This document shows, one piece after another, positions 6,246-14,087 of a DNA stretch of 15,153 nt. The DNA is taken from positions 1 through 15,153 of the forward strand of contig CAYFUK010000029.1 in the NCBI GenBank assembly GCA_964346325.1, read 5' to 3'. How positions within the stretch are numbered: position 1 is the first letter of the stretch; every line of letters begins with the position of its first letter. The position numbers were made by a program, and so were the translations under genes. The notes below the pieces were generated by a model, which saw only the letters and a list, made by a program, of their open reading frames with translations, made no database searches and was not told where the DNA came from. Source of the stretch: JAUVDZ01 sp964346325. GTDB taxonomy: Bacteria; Patescibacteriota; Gracilibacteria; UBA1369; PNNO01.

Positions 6246-8162
6246 TTAACATTTAAGAATCTTTTTAACTTTTTGAGTTATGCTTTTTGAATCTATTCCC
6301 GCTTCTTCGTAAAGTTCCATTGGTTTTCCCGAAAGCTGGTATTCGGTTACAGCCAAAGATTCGTATTTTGAAGGGCATAATCCTTTCAATGAAATTTCGC
6401 GTGCCAGCCCCGCACTCAGCCCGTTATATGGATTGTGATCTTCTATTGTCAGTACTTTACCCGTTTTTTTAATCGATTCAAAAACAGTATCATTAAAATC
6501 TTTTATTGTTGAGCATGCTATAACTTCCGCCGATATACCTTCTTCTTTCAGATTTTCCCATGCTTTAACCGCCTCGCCCACACATGCGCCCGCGGCCGCG
6601 ATTGTTAAATCGTTTCCTTCTCTGACCGGATCGCATTTACCGTATTCATACTTATAATTTTTGTCATAAAAAGGTTCGCCGTTTTCTTTTGCAAGCGGAT
6701 TGAATTTGTGACGTCCCATTCTCACATAAAAATTACCGTACTTGCCCGCGATGTATCTTATTATTCTGTCGGTCTGATTTGGGTCGGCCGGTTCTATAAC
6801 CCTTGTATTTAAATGTCCTTCCATTATGCCTTTATCATCAAGTACCTGGTGCGTAGGCCCGTCTTCTCCAACCGATAGGCCGCAATGAGTTGCGACCATT
6901 TTAACATTTGTATAATTTATGTCATTTACTCTGTTTTGGTCTTTTGCCCGGCTTGTTAAAAACGCACCAAAAGTCGATACAAAAGGAATATGATTCATTA
7001 AACTCAGACCCCCCGCCATTGAAACCATATTTTGCTCGGCAATACCAACTTCAATATGTCTTTCAGGATACTCTTTCGCAACAGCCTGCGTTTTCACGCT
7101 GCCCCGCAAATCCGCTGTTGCGGCGATTATTTTGTCATTTCTTTTTACAAGTTCCAAAAGCGCTTTGCCATAGGCGCTGCGGCAATCCGTTTTTTCGTCG
7201 ACAGGGTAGACATTTGGTTCTCCTTTGTCTACTTCAACATCTGATAGATATTCCGGGTAATCGGATTCGTTTGGATCCCATTTAACATTCGGCAAAAAAT
7301 CCCGAATCATATTTTTTTGATCTTCGGAAACAACCAATCCTTCAAGAATTTCATCACATTCCTCCGGTTTAGGGGCTTTACCGTGCCAGGTGGCTTTATG
7401 ATGTCTGCCGTCGTCTTCCATAAAAGGCACCCCTTTACCCATAATCGTGTTCCCGACTATAACTTTCGGTTTACCGTTTTTTTCTTGAGCTTTACTTATT
7501 GCATTCCACATTTGATCATAATCATGTCCGTCCACTTCAATAACATCCCATCCGCCCGCTTTAAAAACAGCCGGTATATCAATCGGCATAACTTCTTCAA
7601 GACTGTCGGTAAGCTGAACTTCATTGTAATCGACAAAAACAACAAGGTTATCGAGTTCGTATTTTCGTGCAAATAAAATCATTTCATGAACCTGGCCTTC
7701 CTGAGCCTCGCCGTCTCCCATTACGCAATAAGCGGTCCTTCCCGTTTTATTGTGTTTTTCGCTCCATGCTTTACCGGCAGCAACAGATACTCCTATGCCA
7801 AGCGGCCCGGTTCCATAATCAATTCCCCGTACGTGTCTGGTAATGTGCCCTTCAAAAATTGAACCGATTTTTCTGAAAGTTTCAATAACTTCGTCTTTCG
7901 GAATTATTTTAAGTTCAGCCAAAACCGAATAGACGGCAGGGGATATGTGGCCGTTTGAAACAACCACTTTTTCACCTGTCTGACTAATAATAAAAGAATA
8001 TAATAAGGTAAGATAATCTATCGAACTCAAAGAACCGCCCGGATGGCCGGATTGTGAGTTTTTAAGCATGGCTATTATTGAACGTCGGCAGCTTAAAGCG
8101 AAAGCTTCAAGAAATCTCTTTTGATTGTTATTTAAGTTTTCGCCTAATTTGGGAGTTTCCAT
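6246..8162 (-). CDS. tkt: Transketolase, single chain
   Basis: This 638-residue thiamine-diphosphate enzyme transfers two-carbon ketol units between pentose, tetrose and hexose phosphates, linking the pentose-phosphate pathway to glycolysis. Visible features are S-G-H-P-G-G (38-43), the TPP motif G-D-G starting at 149 with the partner Asn180 in V-D-Y-N, G-I-A-E-Q-N-M (373-379) with Glu376 expected to activate the cofactor, and G-E-D-G-P-T-H-Q (432-439) in the pyrimidine domain. Both halves are in one chain, unlike the split two-subunit transketolases of many archaea and some anaerobes. A short C-terminal domain follows. DXP synthase shares the fold, but the V-D-Y-N-E-V-Q and G-E-D-G-P-T-H-Q regions and the pathway neighbours favour transketolase. 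Its ATG is one base after the pgi stop. Confidence 0.95.
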   Translation of the reverse strand: METPKLGENLNNNQKRFLEAFALSCRRSIIAMLKNSQSGHPGGSLSSIDYLTLLYSFIISQTGEKVVVSNGHISPAVYSVLAELKIIPKDEVIETFRKIGSIFEGHITRHVRGIDYGTGPLGIGVSVAAGKAWSEKHNKTGRTAYCVMGDGEAQEGQVHEMILFARKYELDNLVVFVDYNEVQLTDSLEEVMPIDIPAVFKAGGWDVIEVDGHDYDQMWNAISKAQEKNGKPKVIVGNTIMGKGVPFMEDDGRHHKATWHGKAPKPEECDEILEGLVVSEDQKNMIRDFLPNVKWDPNESDYPEYLSDVEVDKGEPNVYPVDEKTDCRSAYGKALLELVKRNDKIIAATADLRGSVKTQAVAKEYPERHIEVGIAEQNMVSMAGGLSLMNHIPFVSTFGAFLTSRAKDQNRVNDINYTNVKMVATHCGLSVGEDGPTHQVLDDKGIMEGHLNTRVIEPADPNQTDRIIRYIAGKYGNFYVRMGRHKFNPLAKENGEPFYDKNYKYEYGKCDPVREGNDLTIAAAGACVGEAVKAWENLKEEGISAEVIACSTIKDFNDTVFESIKKTGKVLTIEDHNPYNGLSAGLAREISLKGLCPSKYESLAVTEYQLSGKPMELYEEAGIDSKSITQKVKKILKC

Positions 8163-8163
8163 A

Positions 8164-9336
8164 TTATTTTGTTAAATATTCTTTGGTTAATTTTTTTGAA
8201 AGTTCAACTCCCGGCTGATTGAAAGCGTTTATTTTATAGAATTCTCCAAGAAAAGCCGTAGCACCTTCAAAAAGCATAAAAAGCGCGCCCAGATTATGTT
8301 CGTTAACTTTATTGATTGTTAAGGTTATATTTGGTTTGTTATTTTGAGTTAGTGCGTCGATTGTTCCCTGTTGTTCGGTGTGCATTAATTTATTAAAAGT
8401 TATACCTTCAAGATAATCCACTTTCGAACCCGGTATTTTAAGCTCGGCCCCGAGTTCTTCAACTTTAATAAAAATGAAAAATTTATCATCGGGTCCATCC
8501 ATATATAGCTGTGATTGCGAATGCTGGTCGGTTACTCCCAAAGCGTTTGTTGGGGTTAATCCCGTATCTCTTGTTTTGCCTATGCTTTCGGCAAGCAACT
8601 GTCCGTACCAGTCGGCAAATTTTATCAAATGTTGCGAATAAGGCATTATAACTGTTATATTTCTGCCTTTTTTACCATGCATGTACTGTAACTTGGCGAT
8701 TTGAAAAGGCAAATTTTCATGAAAATCTTCATTTAAAAATCTATCCCGCATTTCTTTTGCTCCCATCAACAGCTGACGAATATCTATTCCAATCAATGCC
8801 GCGGGCAAAAGCCCCACAGCAGTCATCACACTGAATCTTCCGCCTACATTTTCAGGAATATTAAACGTTTTAATTCCTTCTTTTTCACCTGTTTCACGTA
8901 AAAAACCCGACTTGCCCGTAATAAAAACCAAGTTGTCGCATTTTTCACGAAAATAAAAATACTGTGATAAAGTTTCGGGTGTGCCTCCGCTTTTACTTAT
9001 TACAATAATAAGAGTTCTTTTATAATCCAGAACATCATCAAGCTCGGCAAGAAAACAAGGATCAATATTATCCATTACATGAAGCTTTCCGCATTTATGA
9101 AGATGTTTAAGGGATTGCTGTAGGCAAATTGTTCCGAGAGCGCTGCCTCCTATGCCTAAAACAACAAAATCATCATATTTATCTTCAACCGATGATGCAT
9201 ATTCGAGAATATCGTTTATATCATCATCGATTATTCTATAAAATCCCTGATCTTTTTTTTCTATTTCGGAAATATATTCTTTTATTTCAGCGCCATCGAT
9301 ATCAAGAAGCGAGTTTTTTATATCGAGTTTAATCAT
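8164..9336 (-). CDS. pgi: Glucose-6-phosphate isomerase (short form)
   Basis: This enzyme interconverts glucose 6-phosphate and fructose 6-phosphate. At 390 residues it is much shorter than E. coli Pgi (about 550) and somewhat below the 420-450 of Bacillus-type enzymes. The expected sites are present: L-G-I-G-G-S-A-L-G (60-68), S-K-S-G-G-T-P-E-T (114-122), N-V-G-G-R (163-167), Q-L-L-A-E-S-I-G-K with Glu250, D-Q-H-S-Q-S with His272, and near the C-terminus Q-P-G-V-E-L-S-K with Lys381. Catalysis is therefore expected. Beside transaldolase and transketolase it could recycle fructose 6-phosphate back to glucose 6-phosphate for repeated passage through Zwf. The ATG is three bases after the talC stop (TAA ATT ATG), and its TAA is one base before tkt. 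Confidence 0.95.
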   Translation of the reverse strand: MIKLDIKNSLLDIDGAEIKEYISEIEKKDQGFYRIIDDDINDILEYASSVEDKYDDFVVLGIGGSALGTICLQQSLKHLHKCGKLHVMDNIDPCFLAELDDVLDYKRTLIIVISKSGGTPETLSQYFYFREKCDNLVFITGKSGFLRETGEKEGIKTFNIPENVGGRFSVMTAVGLLPAALIGIDIRQLLMGAKEMRDRFLNEDFHENLPFQIAKLQYMHGKKGRNITVIMPYSQHLIKFADWYGQLLAESIGKTRDTGLTPTNALGVTDQHSQSQLYMDGPDDKFFIFIKVEELGAELKIPGSKVDYLEGITFNKLMHTEQQGTIDALTQNNKPNITLTINKVNEHNLGALFMLFEGATAFLGEFYKINAFNQPGVELSKKLTKEYLTK

Positions 9337-9339
9337 AAT

Positions 9340-9987
9340 TTAAGATTTTTTAGATTTTTCCCAGTCATCCAAAAATGCCTTAAGGCCTTTATCGGTTAAT
9401 GGATGTTTAATCAAAGAATCAAGAACTTTGGGCGGAACCGTTGCAATGTCCGCACCCATAACAGCACTTTCAATAACATGCCTCGGATGCCTTACACTGG
9501 CAACTAAAACCTCGGTATCAAAATCATACCGGTCATAAATCGCGACAATTTCACTTATTAAATTCATGCTGTCTTCACTTATATCATCCAGCCTTCCTAC
9601 AAAAGGGCTCACGTAAGCAGCTCCGTTTTTTGCAGCAAGTAAAGCCTGTCCGGCGCTAAACACCAAAGTAATGTTTACCTTAATACCTTCTTCACTCAAA
9701 ATTTTTAAAGCTTTAAGACCTTCTTCAATCATAGGGAGCTTTATAACGATATTCCTGTGCCATTTTGCATATTCACGCGCTTCTTTTAACATGCCTTCTT
9801 TATCCGTGGCCGTTACCTCAACACTTATGGGTCCGTCGACCACTTCAGTTATTTCATCGATTCTTTCTTTTAAATCAACGCCTTCTTTTGCTATTAACGA
9901 GGGATTTGTGGTTATGCCGTCAACAACACCCCACGTATGGTATTTTTTAATTGCTTCGATATCCGCCGTGTCTAAAAAGAATTTCAT
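9340..9987 (-). CDS. Transaldolase, TalC/MipB-type (fructose-6-phosphate aldolase-like family)
   Basis: This 215-residue single-domain (beta/alpha)8 protein transfers the dihydroxyacetone unit between sedoheptulose 7-phosphate and erythrose 4-phosphate or fructose 6-phosphate. It begins M-K-F-F-L-D-T-A-D-I, contains D-G-I-T-T-N-P-S-L (23-31), and has the Schiff-base lysine as Lys83 in V-I-K-L-P-M. S-P-F-V-G-R-L-D-D and A-S-V-R-H-P-R-H further identify the short subfamily 3/4 transaldolases. Fructose-6-phosphate aldolase has the same fold and cannot be excluded from motifs alone, but the tkt-gnd-zwf context argues for transaldolase. It is the first gene of the sugar-phosphate block. A 12-bp hairpin lies 15-41 bases upstream of the ATG and separates it from the SLH-cupredoxin gene. 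There is no Shine-Dalgarno sequence; the bases before ATG are ATATATAAAATT. Confidence 0.93.
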   Translation of the reverse strand: MKFFLDTADIEAIKKYHTWGVVDGITTNPSLIAKEGVDLKERIDEITEVVDGPISVEVTATDKEGMLKEAREYAKWHRNIVIKLPMIEEGLKALKILSEEGIKVNITLVFSAGQALLAAKNGAAYVSPFVGRLDDISEDSMNLISEIVAIYDRYDFDTEVLVASVRHPRHVIESAVMGADIATVPPKVLDSLIKHPLTDKGLKAFLDDWEKSKKS

Positions 9988-10001
9988 AATTTTATATATT
10001 A

Positions 10002-10028
10002 AGAATAGGGAAAGCTTTTCCCTATTCT
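10002..10028 (-). terminator. 12-bp hairpin between the SLH-cupredoxin gene and talC (possible weak terminator or processing site)
   Basis: AGAATAGGGAAA (10002-10013) is the exact reverse complement of TTTCCCTATTCT (10017-10028), with a three-base loop. In transcript direction it lies 26 bases after the SLH-cupredoxin stop and 14 bases before the talC ATG. The bases that follow (TAATATATAAAATT) are AT-rich but not a U-run, so it is not a standard intrinsic terminator. It may partly end the proline/cupredoxin transcript, protect an mRNA end, or affect talC initiation. Confidence 0.5.
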
Positions 10029-10054
10029 ATCATGCTATTTGAGTGGAGTAAAAA

Positions 10055-10954
10055 TTATTCAACTATTAAATTTCCAACCATTCCGAGTTCTCTGTGATTG
10101 GCAACATTGCAATAATATTCAAAAGTTCCGACCTTATCGGCCACAAATGTAACTTCGGTTGTTTGGCCCGAATTGATAGTTAAGGTCGCAACATCATAAC
10201 CTTCAAGTACCCAGTTATGTCTTCCCAATTCATTTGTTAAAACAATCGTTACAGTGTCGCCCCGGTCAACCGGGAGTTCGGTTTCGGAGAATTCATAGTT
10301 TGTTGCGGTCAGTTCAAAGGTTACGTCACTTACTGTTCCGTCATCTTCCGCATTTTCGGCAAGTTCATCATAAGTTTTTGAATCAAGATTTGTTATTTCT
10401 TCTTCAATTCTGTATATCATTTCCGCCATTTCTCCTCTTGTTACTTTATGTTCAAAGTCTTCTACAGTGGTTGGAATTGCGTTTATATTTTCAAGTTTTT
10501 TTACATATGGACGATACCAGGTTTCGCTACCTTCGGTGGTTGGTTCAACCAGAGTGTTTGTGATTATTTTTGAAGCTTCGGCAAATGTAATTAAATTCGG
10601 AGGCTGATAAGTGCCATCCGGATATCCGTCAACTATATCATTCATTTCAGCTACACAAACGTAGTGTGTGTACCAGGCTCCATCCGGCACATCAGAAAAA
10701 GAAACACTGTTGCAGTTTTCGATTTGGCTTTCTGTGAACTCGGTTGCAATAATTATTTTTGTGAATTCAACTCTGTTTATCGGTTGATCGGGTTTGTAAG
10801 TTCCGTCGGGGTAACCTTCAACAATTCCCCGTGATTCAACATAATCAATTGCTTCGGAATAAATATGGCTTTCATCCACGTCGCTAAAAGCGGCAAATGC
10901 CGTACCCGTGAACGCGAATATTAATACCATCATTAATGATATTTTGGATTTCAT
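10055..10954 (-). CDS. Exported SLH-domain protein with C-terminal type-1 copper (cupredoxin) domain
   Basis: The 299 residues comprise a signal peptide (about 1-21, ending T-A-F-A), three SLH repeats (about 22-70, 83-132, 143-188), a short acidic linker (about 189-210) and a plastocyanin-like cupredoxin domain (about 211-299). The copper ligands expected of a type-1 site are all present: His246 in G-R-H-N-W, then Cys282, His287 and Met292 in Y-C-N-V-A-N-H-R-E-L-G-M-V-G, a C-x4-H-x4-M pattern. The SLH part has Cys81 and Cys100 around W-Y-T-H-Y-V, matching the Cys pair of the other SLH protein here. The protein should sit on the cell surface and carry single electrons or bind copper; the partner is unknown. 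It starts 27 bases after the proA stop, so it is probably co-transcribed with the proline genes. Confidence 0.92.
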   Translation of the reverse strand: MKSKISLMMVLIFAFTGTAFAAFSDVDESHIYSEAIDYVESRGIVEGYPDGTYKPDQPINRVEFTKIIIATEFTESQIENCNSVSFSDVPDGAWYTHYVCVAEMNDIVDGYPDGTYQPPNLITFAEASKIITNTLVEPTTEGSETWYRPYVKKLENINAIPTTVEDFEHKVTRGEMAEMIYRIEEEITNLDSKTYDELAENAEDDGTVSDVTFELTATNYEFSETELPVDRGDTVTIVLTNELGRHNWVLEGYDVATLTINSGQTTEVTFVADKVGTFEYYCNVANHRELGMVGNLIVE

Positions 10955-10981
10955 GGGTTTTTGGATTAAAAAATAGATAAT

Positions 10982-12220
10982 TTAAGTTGGTCTTATTTGC
11001 CCCTCACCTTTAACAATCCATTTATAACTCGTTAATTCATTAACCGACATGGGCCCTCTTGCATGTAGTTTTTGTGTGCTTATACCAATCTCCGCGCCAA
11101 GCCCGAACTGCGCGCCATCCGTAAAAGCTGTTGATGCATTTAAATAAACGGCTGAAGCATCGATTCGTTTCATAAATTCCTCAGCTGTTTTTGTATTTTC
11201 CGTGATAATAGCCTCAGAATGTTTTGATGAATATTTTGTAATGTGCGCTATTGCTTCCTCTAAATCGGCAACCGTTTTAATCGACATTTTTAATGATAAA
11301 AATTCAGTACCGAAACTGCCTTCATCAGCGGGTTTTAACAAATTTTTCGGATATGTTTTTTCCAAAGCGGCATAAGCTTTTTTATCAGCAAAAATTTTAA
11401 CACCCTTTTCAGCCAGCGGTTCGGATATTGATCTTAAGTCATCCAGACGATCTTCATTAATAACAAGACAATCCAATGCATTGCATACACTAACGCGTCT
11501 TGTTTTCGCGTTATCAATAATCCCTACTCCTTTCTCAAGGTCGGCATCTTTATCAAAATATGTGTGCACAATTCCCGCACCTGTTTCAATAACGGGAATT
11601 TTTGAATTTTCTCGAACATGATTAATCAAATTTTGACTCCCGCGCGGAATAATAACATCAATAAATTCTTCAGCTTTTAACATTTCCTCCGCCTTTTCAC
11701 GGCCCGCCGGTAATAAACTGACACAATTCGTGTCCACTCCATGATTTCGCAAAACATCATGTATTATTTTTACCGCGGCAGTATTAGAATTTATCGCATC
11801 GCTTCCTCCTTTTAATACACACGCGTTTCCGCTTTTAAAACAAAGAGCAAAAACATCAAAAGTAACATTCGGTCTGGCTTCATAAATTATTCCCACAACA
11901 CCGAGCGGCACACTAACCTTGCTTAATTGCAGTCCGTTATGCAGAGTTTTTTCTTCGAGAGTTCTATTGAGAGGATTTTCAAGAGCCGCAACATTTCGTA
12001 TGTCATCAGCGATTCCTCTTAATCGTTCGTTGTTAAGCAATAAACGGTCATATTTGGGATCATCGGAATCCATTTTATCAAGATCTTTTTTGTTTGCAGT
12101 CAGCAATTTATCCGCATTAGCCATTATTGCATCAGCGGTATCAAACAAAACTTTATTAATTTTGTCCGAAGAAATCAGATTAAGTTCACGGCTTGCTTTT
12201 TGTGCATCCGAAAATAGCAT
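10982..12220 (-). CDS. proA: Gamma-glutamyl phosphate reductase
   Basis: This 412-residue member of the aldehyde-dehydrogenase superfamily reduces gamma-glutamyl phosphate to glutamate semialdehyde, normally with NADPH: step two of proline synthesis. Visible motifs are V-P-L-G-V-V-G-I-I-Y-E-A-R-P-N-V-T (104-120), G-N-A-C-V-L-K-G-G (131-139), I-P-R-G-S (201-205), and the catalytic Cys246 in R-R-V-S-V-C-N-A-L-D. The end, L-T-S-Y-K-W-I-V-K-G-E-G-Q-I-R-P, is the usual ProA C-terminus. Length is normal (about 415). The ATG follows the proC stop by four bases (TAA TATT ATG). With proB and proC upstream it completes the pathway. Confidence 0.97.
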   Translation of the reverse strand: MLFSDAQKASRELNLISSDKINKVLFDTADAIMANADKLLTANKKDLDKMDSDDPKYDRLLLNNERLRGIADDIRNVAALENPLNRTLEEKTLHNGLQLSKVSVPLGVVGIIYEARPNVTFDVFALCFKSGNACVLKGGSDAINSNTAAVKIIHDVLRNHGVDTNCVSLLPAGREKAEEMLKAEEFIDVIIPRGSQNLINHVRENSKIPVIETGAGIVHTYFDKDADLEKGVGIIDNAKTRRVSVCNALDCLVINEDRLDDLRSISEPLAEKGVKIFADKKAYAALEKTYPKNLLKPADEGSFGTEFLSLKMSIKTVADLEEAIAHITKYSSKHSEAIITENTKTAEEFMKRIDASAVYLNASTAFTDGAQFGLGAEIGISTQKLHARGPMSVNELTSYKWIVKGEGQIRPT

Positions 12221-12224
12221 AATA

Positions 12225-13010
12225 TTAAAAATTTAGCTCTTTTGCTTTTATTATTGCTTCTTCAACAGCTTGTTCGAATATCTTTGAAAAACCGGATTTT
12301 TTTAAATGATTAAGTGCGGCTTCCGTTGTTCCTCCTTTTGAAGTGACTGATTCTTTCCATTCGGTTACTGACAGTGATTTGTTTTTTTCAACAAGGCAAC
12401 CGCTGCCAATCAGGGTTTGTTCGGCAATCAACATTGCCTCTTTTTCAGAAAAGCCGACTTTTTTTGCTTTTTCCGCCATTAATTCCGCAAGGTAAAAAAA
12501 GTATGCCGGTCCGCTTCCGCTTAAAGCTGTAATAAAATCTATCCTTGCTTCATTTTCCAATTCTATCTGCTCTCCCAAAGGTTCAAACATTATTTTTACA
12601 AGTTCTTTTTCTTTTAAAGTAACTTTTTCGGTTGCTGTCCAGCCTATCATTCCTTTTTTGATTTCAACCGGCAGGTTGGGCATTGCTCTTACAATCTTAT
12701 CCGCTCCTGTTTTTTGTTTTATACGCTCTATTGTAATTCCCGCCATTATGGAAATAATTAATTTGTTTTTTATTTCAACGCTTGCATTTTTCACCAATTC
12801 ATCAAAAGACTGCGGTTTAACCGCAACAATTATAACGTCACATTTATCAAGCAGTTTATCAAAATGAGTTGTTGTGTTTGTTTTGTTGTATTCAAACAAT
12901 TTTGATACGTCTTTATCGCATACATAAATGTCTTTTTTATCAAATGTTTTTATAAGGCCTTTGTAAAATGCGGTGCCCATTATGCCGAATCCCACTATTC
13001 CGATTTTCAT
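12225..13010 (-). CDS. proC: Pyrroline-5-carboxylate reductase
   Basis: This 261-residue protein reduces delta-1-pyrroline-5-carboxylate to proline with NAD(P)H, the last step of the pathway. The Rossmann motif G-F-G-I-M-G is at 7-12. The central signature R-A-M-P-N-L-P and the helical-domain motifs A-L-S-G-S-G-P-A-Y and V-T-S-K-G-G-T-T-E-A-A-L are those of the ProC family. Length is close to the norm (about 265-275). The ATG is three bases after the proB stop (TAA ATT ATG), and its stop is four bases before proA. The order proB-proC-proA differs from the proBA pair with a distant proC seen in E. coli. Confidence 0.97.
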   Translation of the reverse strand: MKIGIVGFGIMGTAFYKGLIKTFDKKDIYVCDKDVSKLFEYNKTNTTTHFDKLLDKCDVIIVAVKPQSFDELVKNASVEIKNKLIISIMAGITIERIKQKTGADKIVRAMPNLPVEIKKGMIGWTATEKVTLKEKELVKIMFEPLGEQIELENEARIDFITALSGSGPAYFFYLAELMAEKAKKVGFSEKEAMLIAEQTLIGSGCLVEKNKSLSVTEWKESVTSKGGTTEAALNHLKKSGFSKIFEQAVEEAIIKAKELNF

Positions 13011-13013
13011 AAT

Positions 13014-14087
13014 TTAATAAATAAATAAATAATTATAATGTATGATAGGCTTTTTATTGGATTTGCCGATGATTTTTTTTGCCTCCTTTTCATCGTATTC
13101 CGCTTTACCCATTCCGATAAAGCTGCCTTTTTCATTCAATACTTTAATAATATCACCTTTTTCGAATTTACCGGTAACTTTTGTTACTCCAACAGGCAAA
13201 ACACTGGAAACTTTGAATTTTAACGCTTTTTCCGCATTTTTATTAACCTGTATAGTGCCTTTTTCATAGCCTTTTGTAAGTGCTATCCATTTTTTAACTT
13301 TACTTACCTTTTTTTGAGGAATGAATTTTGTTCCGACACGCTTTTCTTCAAGTATATCCGGGATTATATTTTCTTTTTTACCGTTGGCTATGTGTGTTGT
13401 TATGCCCAGTGATGATAAAGTCCTGGCGATTCTGCATTTGGTAAGCATTCCACCAAGTCCGAATTCCGATTTTGTTTTTCGGATGTATTTTTCGCAGGAT
13501 TCTTTTTTGGGATCGACCTCACCGATTATTTTAGTCGAAGCATCTTTGGGATCACCCTTAAAAAGGCCGTCAACATTGGTTAAAAGAATCAGTTTTTCAG
13601 CATCAAGCATCGAGGCGATCATTCCCGCGAGTTCATCATTATCCGTAAACATAAGCTCACTAACCGACACAACATCGTTTTCATTTGCAATCGGGATAAC
13701 TTTATCCTGAAGCAAAGCTTCAAAACAATTCTTCATATTAAGATAGTGATGCCGGCTCCTGAAATCTTCTTTTGTTGAAAGAACCTGCGCACAAATAGCA
13801 CCATAATCTTCAAAAACAAGCGACCATGTATGAATAAGTTCAACCTGGCCTATTGCCGCCAAAAGCTGCCTGTGAATCACCTTGTCGGGATTGCAGTATG
13901 GGGGGGCGAATGTTCTTCCCGCCGCCATTGCTCCCGAACTTACAATTATAATGTCATATCCCCGTTTTTTAATTTCTGCGATCTGAAAAGCCAGCTGTTT
14001 TATTATTTGTTCATTAAGCATTCCGTCATCCCGCGTGATAACATTTGTACCGACTTTAATAACTATTCTTTTCGAATTCTGATTCAT
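13014..14087 (-). CDS. proB: Glutamate 5-kinase with C-terminal PUA domain
   Basis: This 357-residue protein phosphorylates L-glutamate to gamma-glutamyl phosphate, the committed and usually feedback-inhibited step of proline synthesis. The amino-acid-kinase domain (about 1-255) shows K-V-G-T-N-V-I-T (11-18), I-V-S-S-G-A-M-A-A-G (48-57), N-E-N-D-V-V (135-140) and G-L-G-G-M-L-T-K (220-227), where most relatives have G-T-G-G-M. A PUA domain (about 265-345) follows, as in E. coli ProB. The ATG overlaps the argH stop in the four bases ATGA, a classic coupling arrangement. The last residues (Y-L-F-I-Y) and the TAA lie in an ATAA tetranucleotide repeat, so the C-terminal end may be variable. Proline inhibition is known for the family, not shown here. 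Confidence 0.96.
   Translation of the reverse strand: MNQNSKRIVIKVGTNVITRDDGMLNEQIIKQLAFQIAEIKKRGYDIIIVSSGAMAAGRTFAPPYCNPDKVIHRQLLAAIGQVELIHTWSLVFEDYGAICAQVLSTKEDFRSRHHYLNMKNCFEALLQDKVIPIANENDVVSVSELMFTDNDELAGMIASMLDAEKLILLTNVDGLFKGDPKDASTKIIGEVDPKKESCEKYIRKTKSEFGLGGMLTKCRIARTLSSLGITTHIANGKKENIIPDILEEKRVGTKFIPQKKVSKVKKWIALTKGYEKGTIQVNKNAEKALKFKVSSVLPVGVTKVTGKFEKGDIIKVLNEKGSFIGMGKAEYDEKEAKKIIGKSNKKPIIHYNYLFIY
13017..13032. repeat. (ATAA)x4 tetranucleotide repeat at the 3' end of proB
   Basis: Four tandem ATAA units cover the last codons of proB and extend into its stop codon. Slippage would alter only the final few residues. No regulatory role is evident. Confidence 0.6.

Noticed and set aside
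2723..14086. UGA read as glycine (code 25, as in Gracilibacteria/Absconditabacteria)
   Set aside because: pgl and argH both end in TGA with another stop within about eight codons, which is compatible with read-through. However, no other gene in the window contains an in-frame TGA, so UGA is a stop here.
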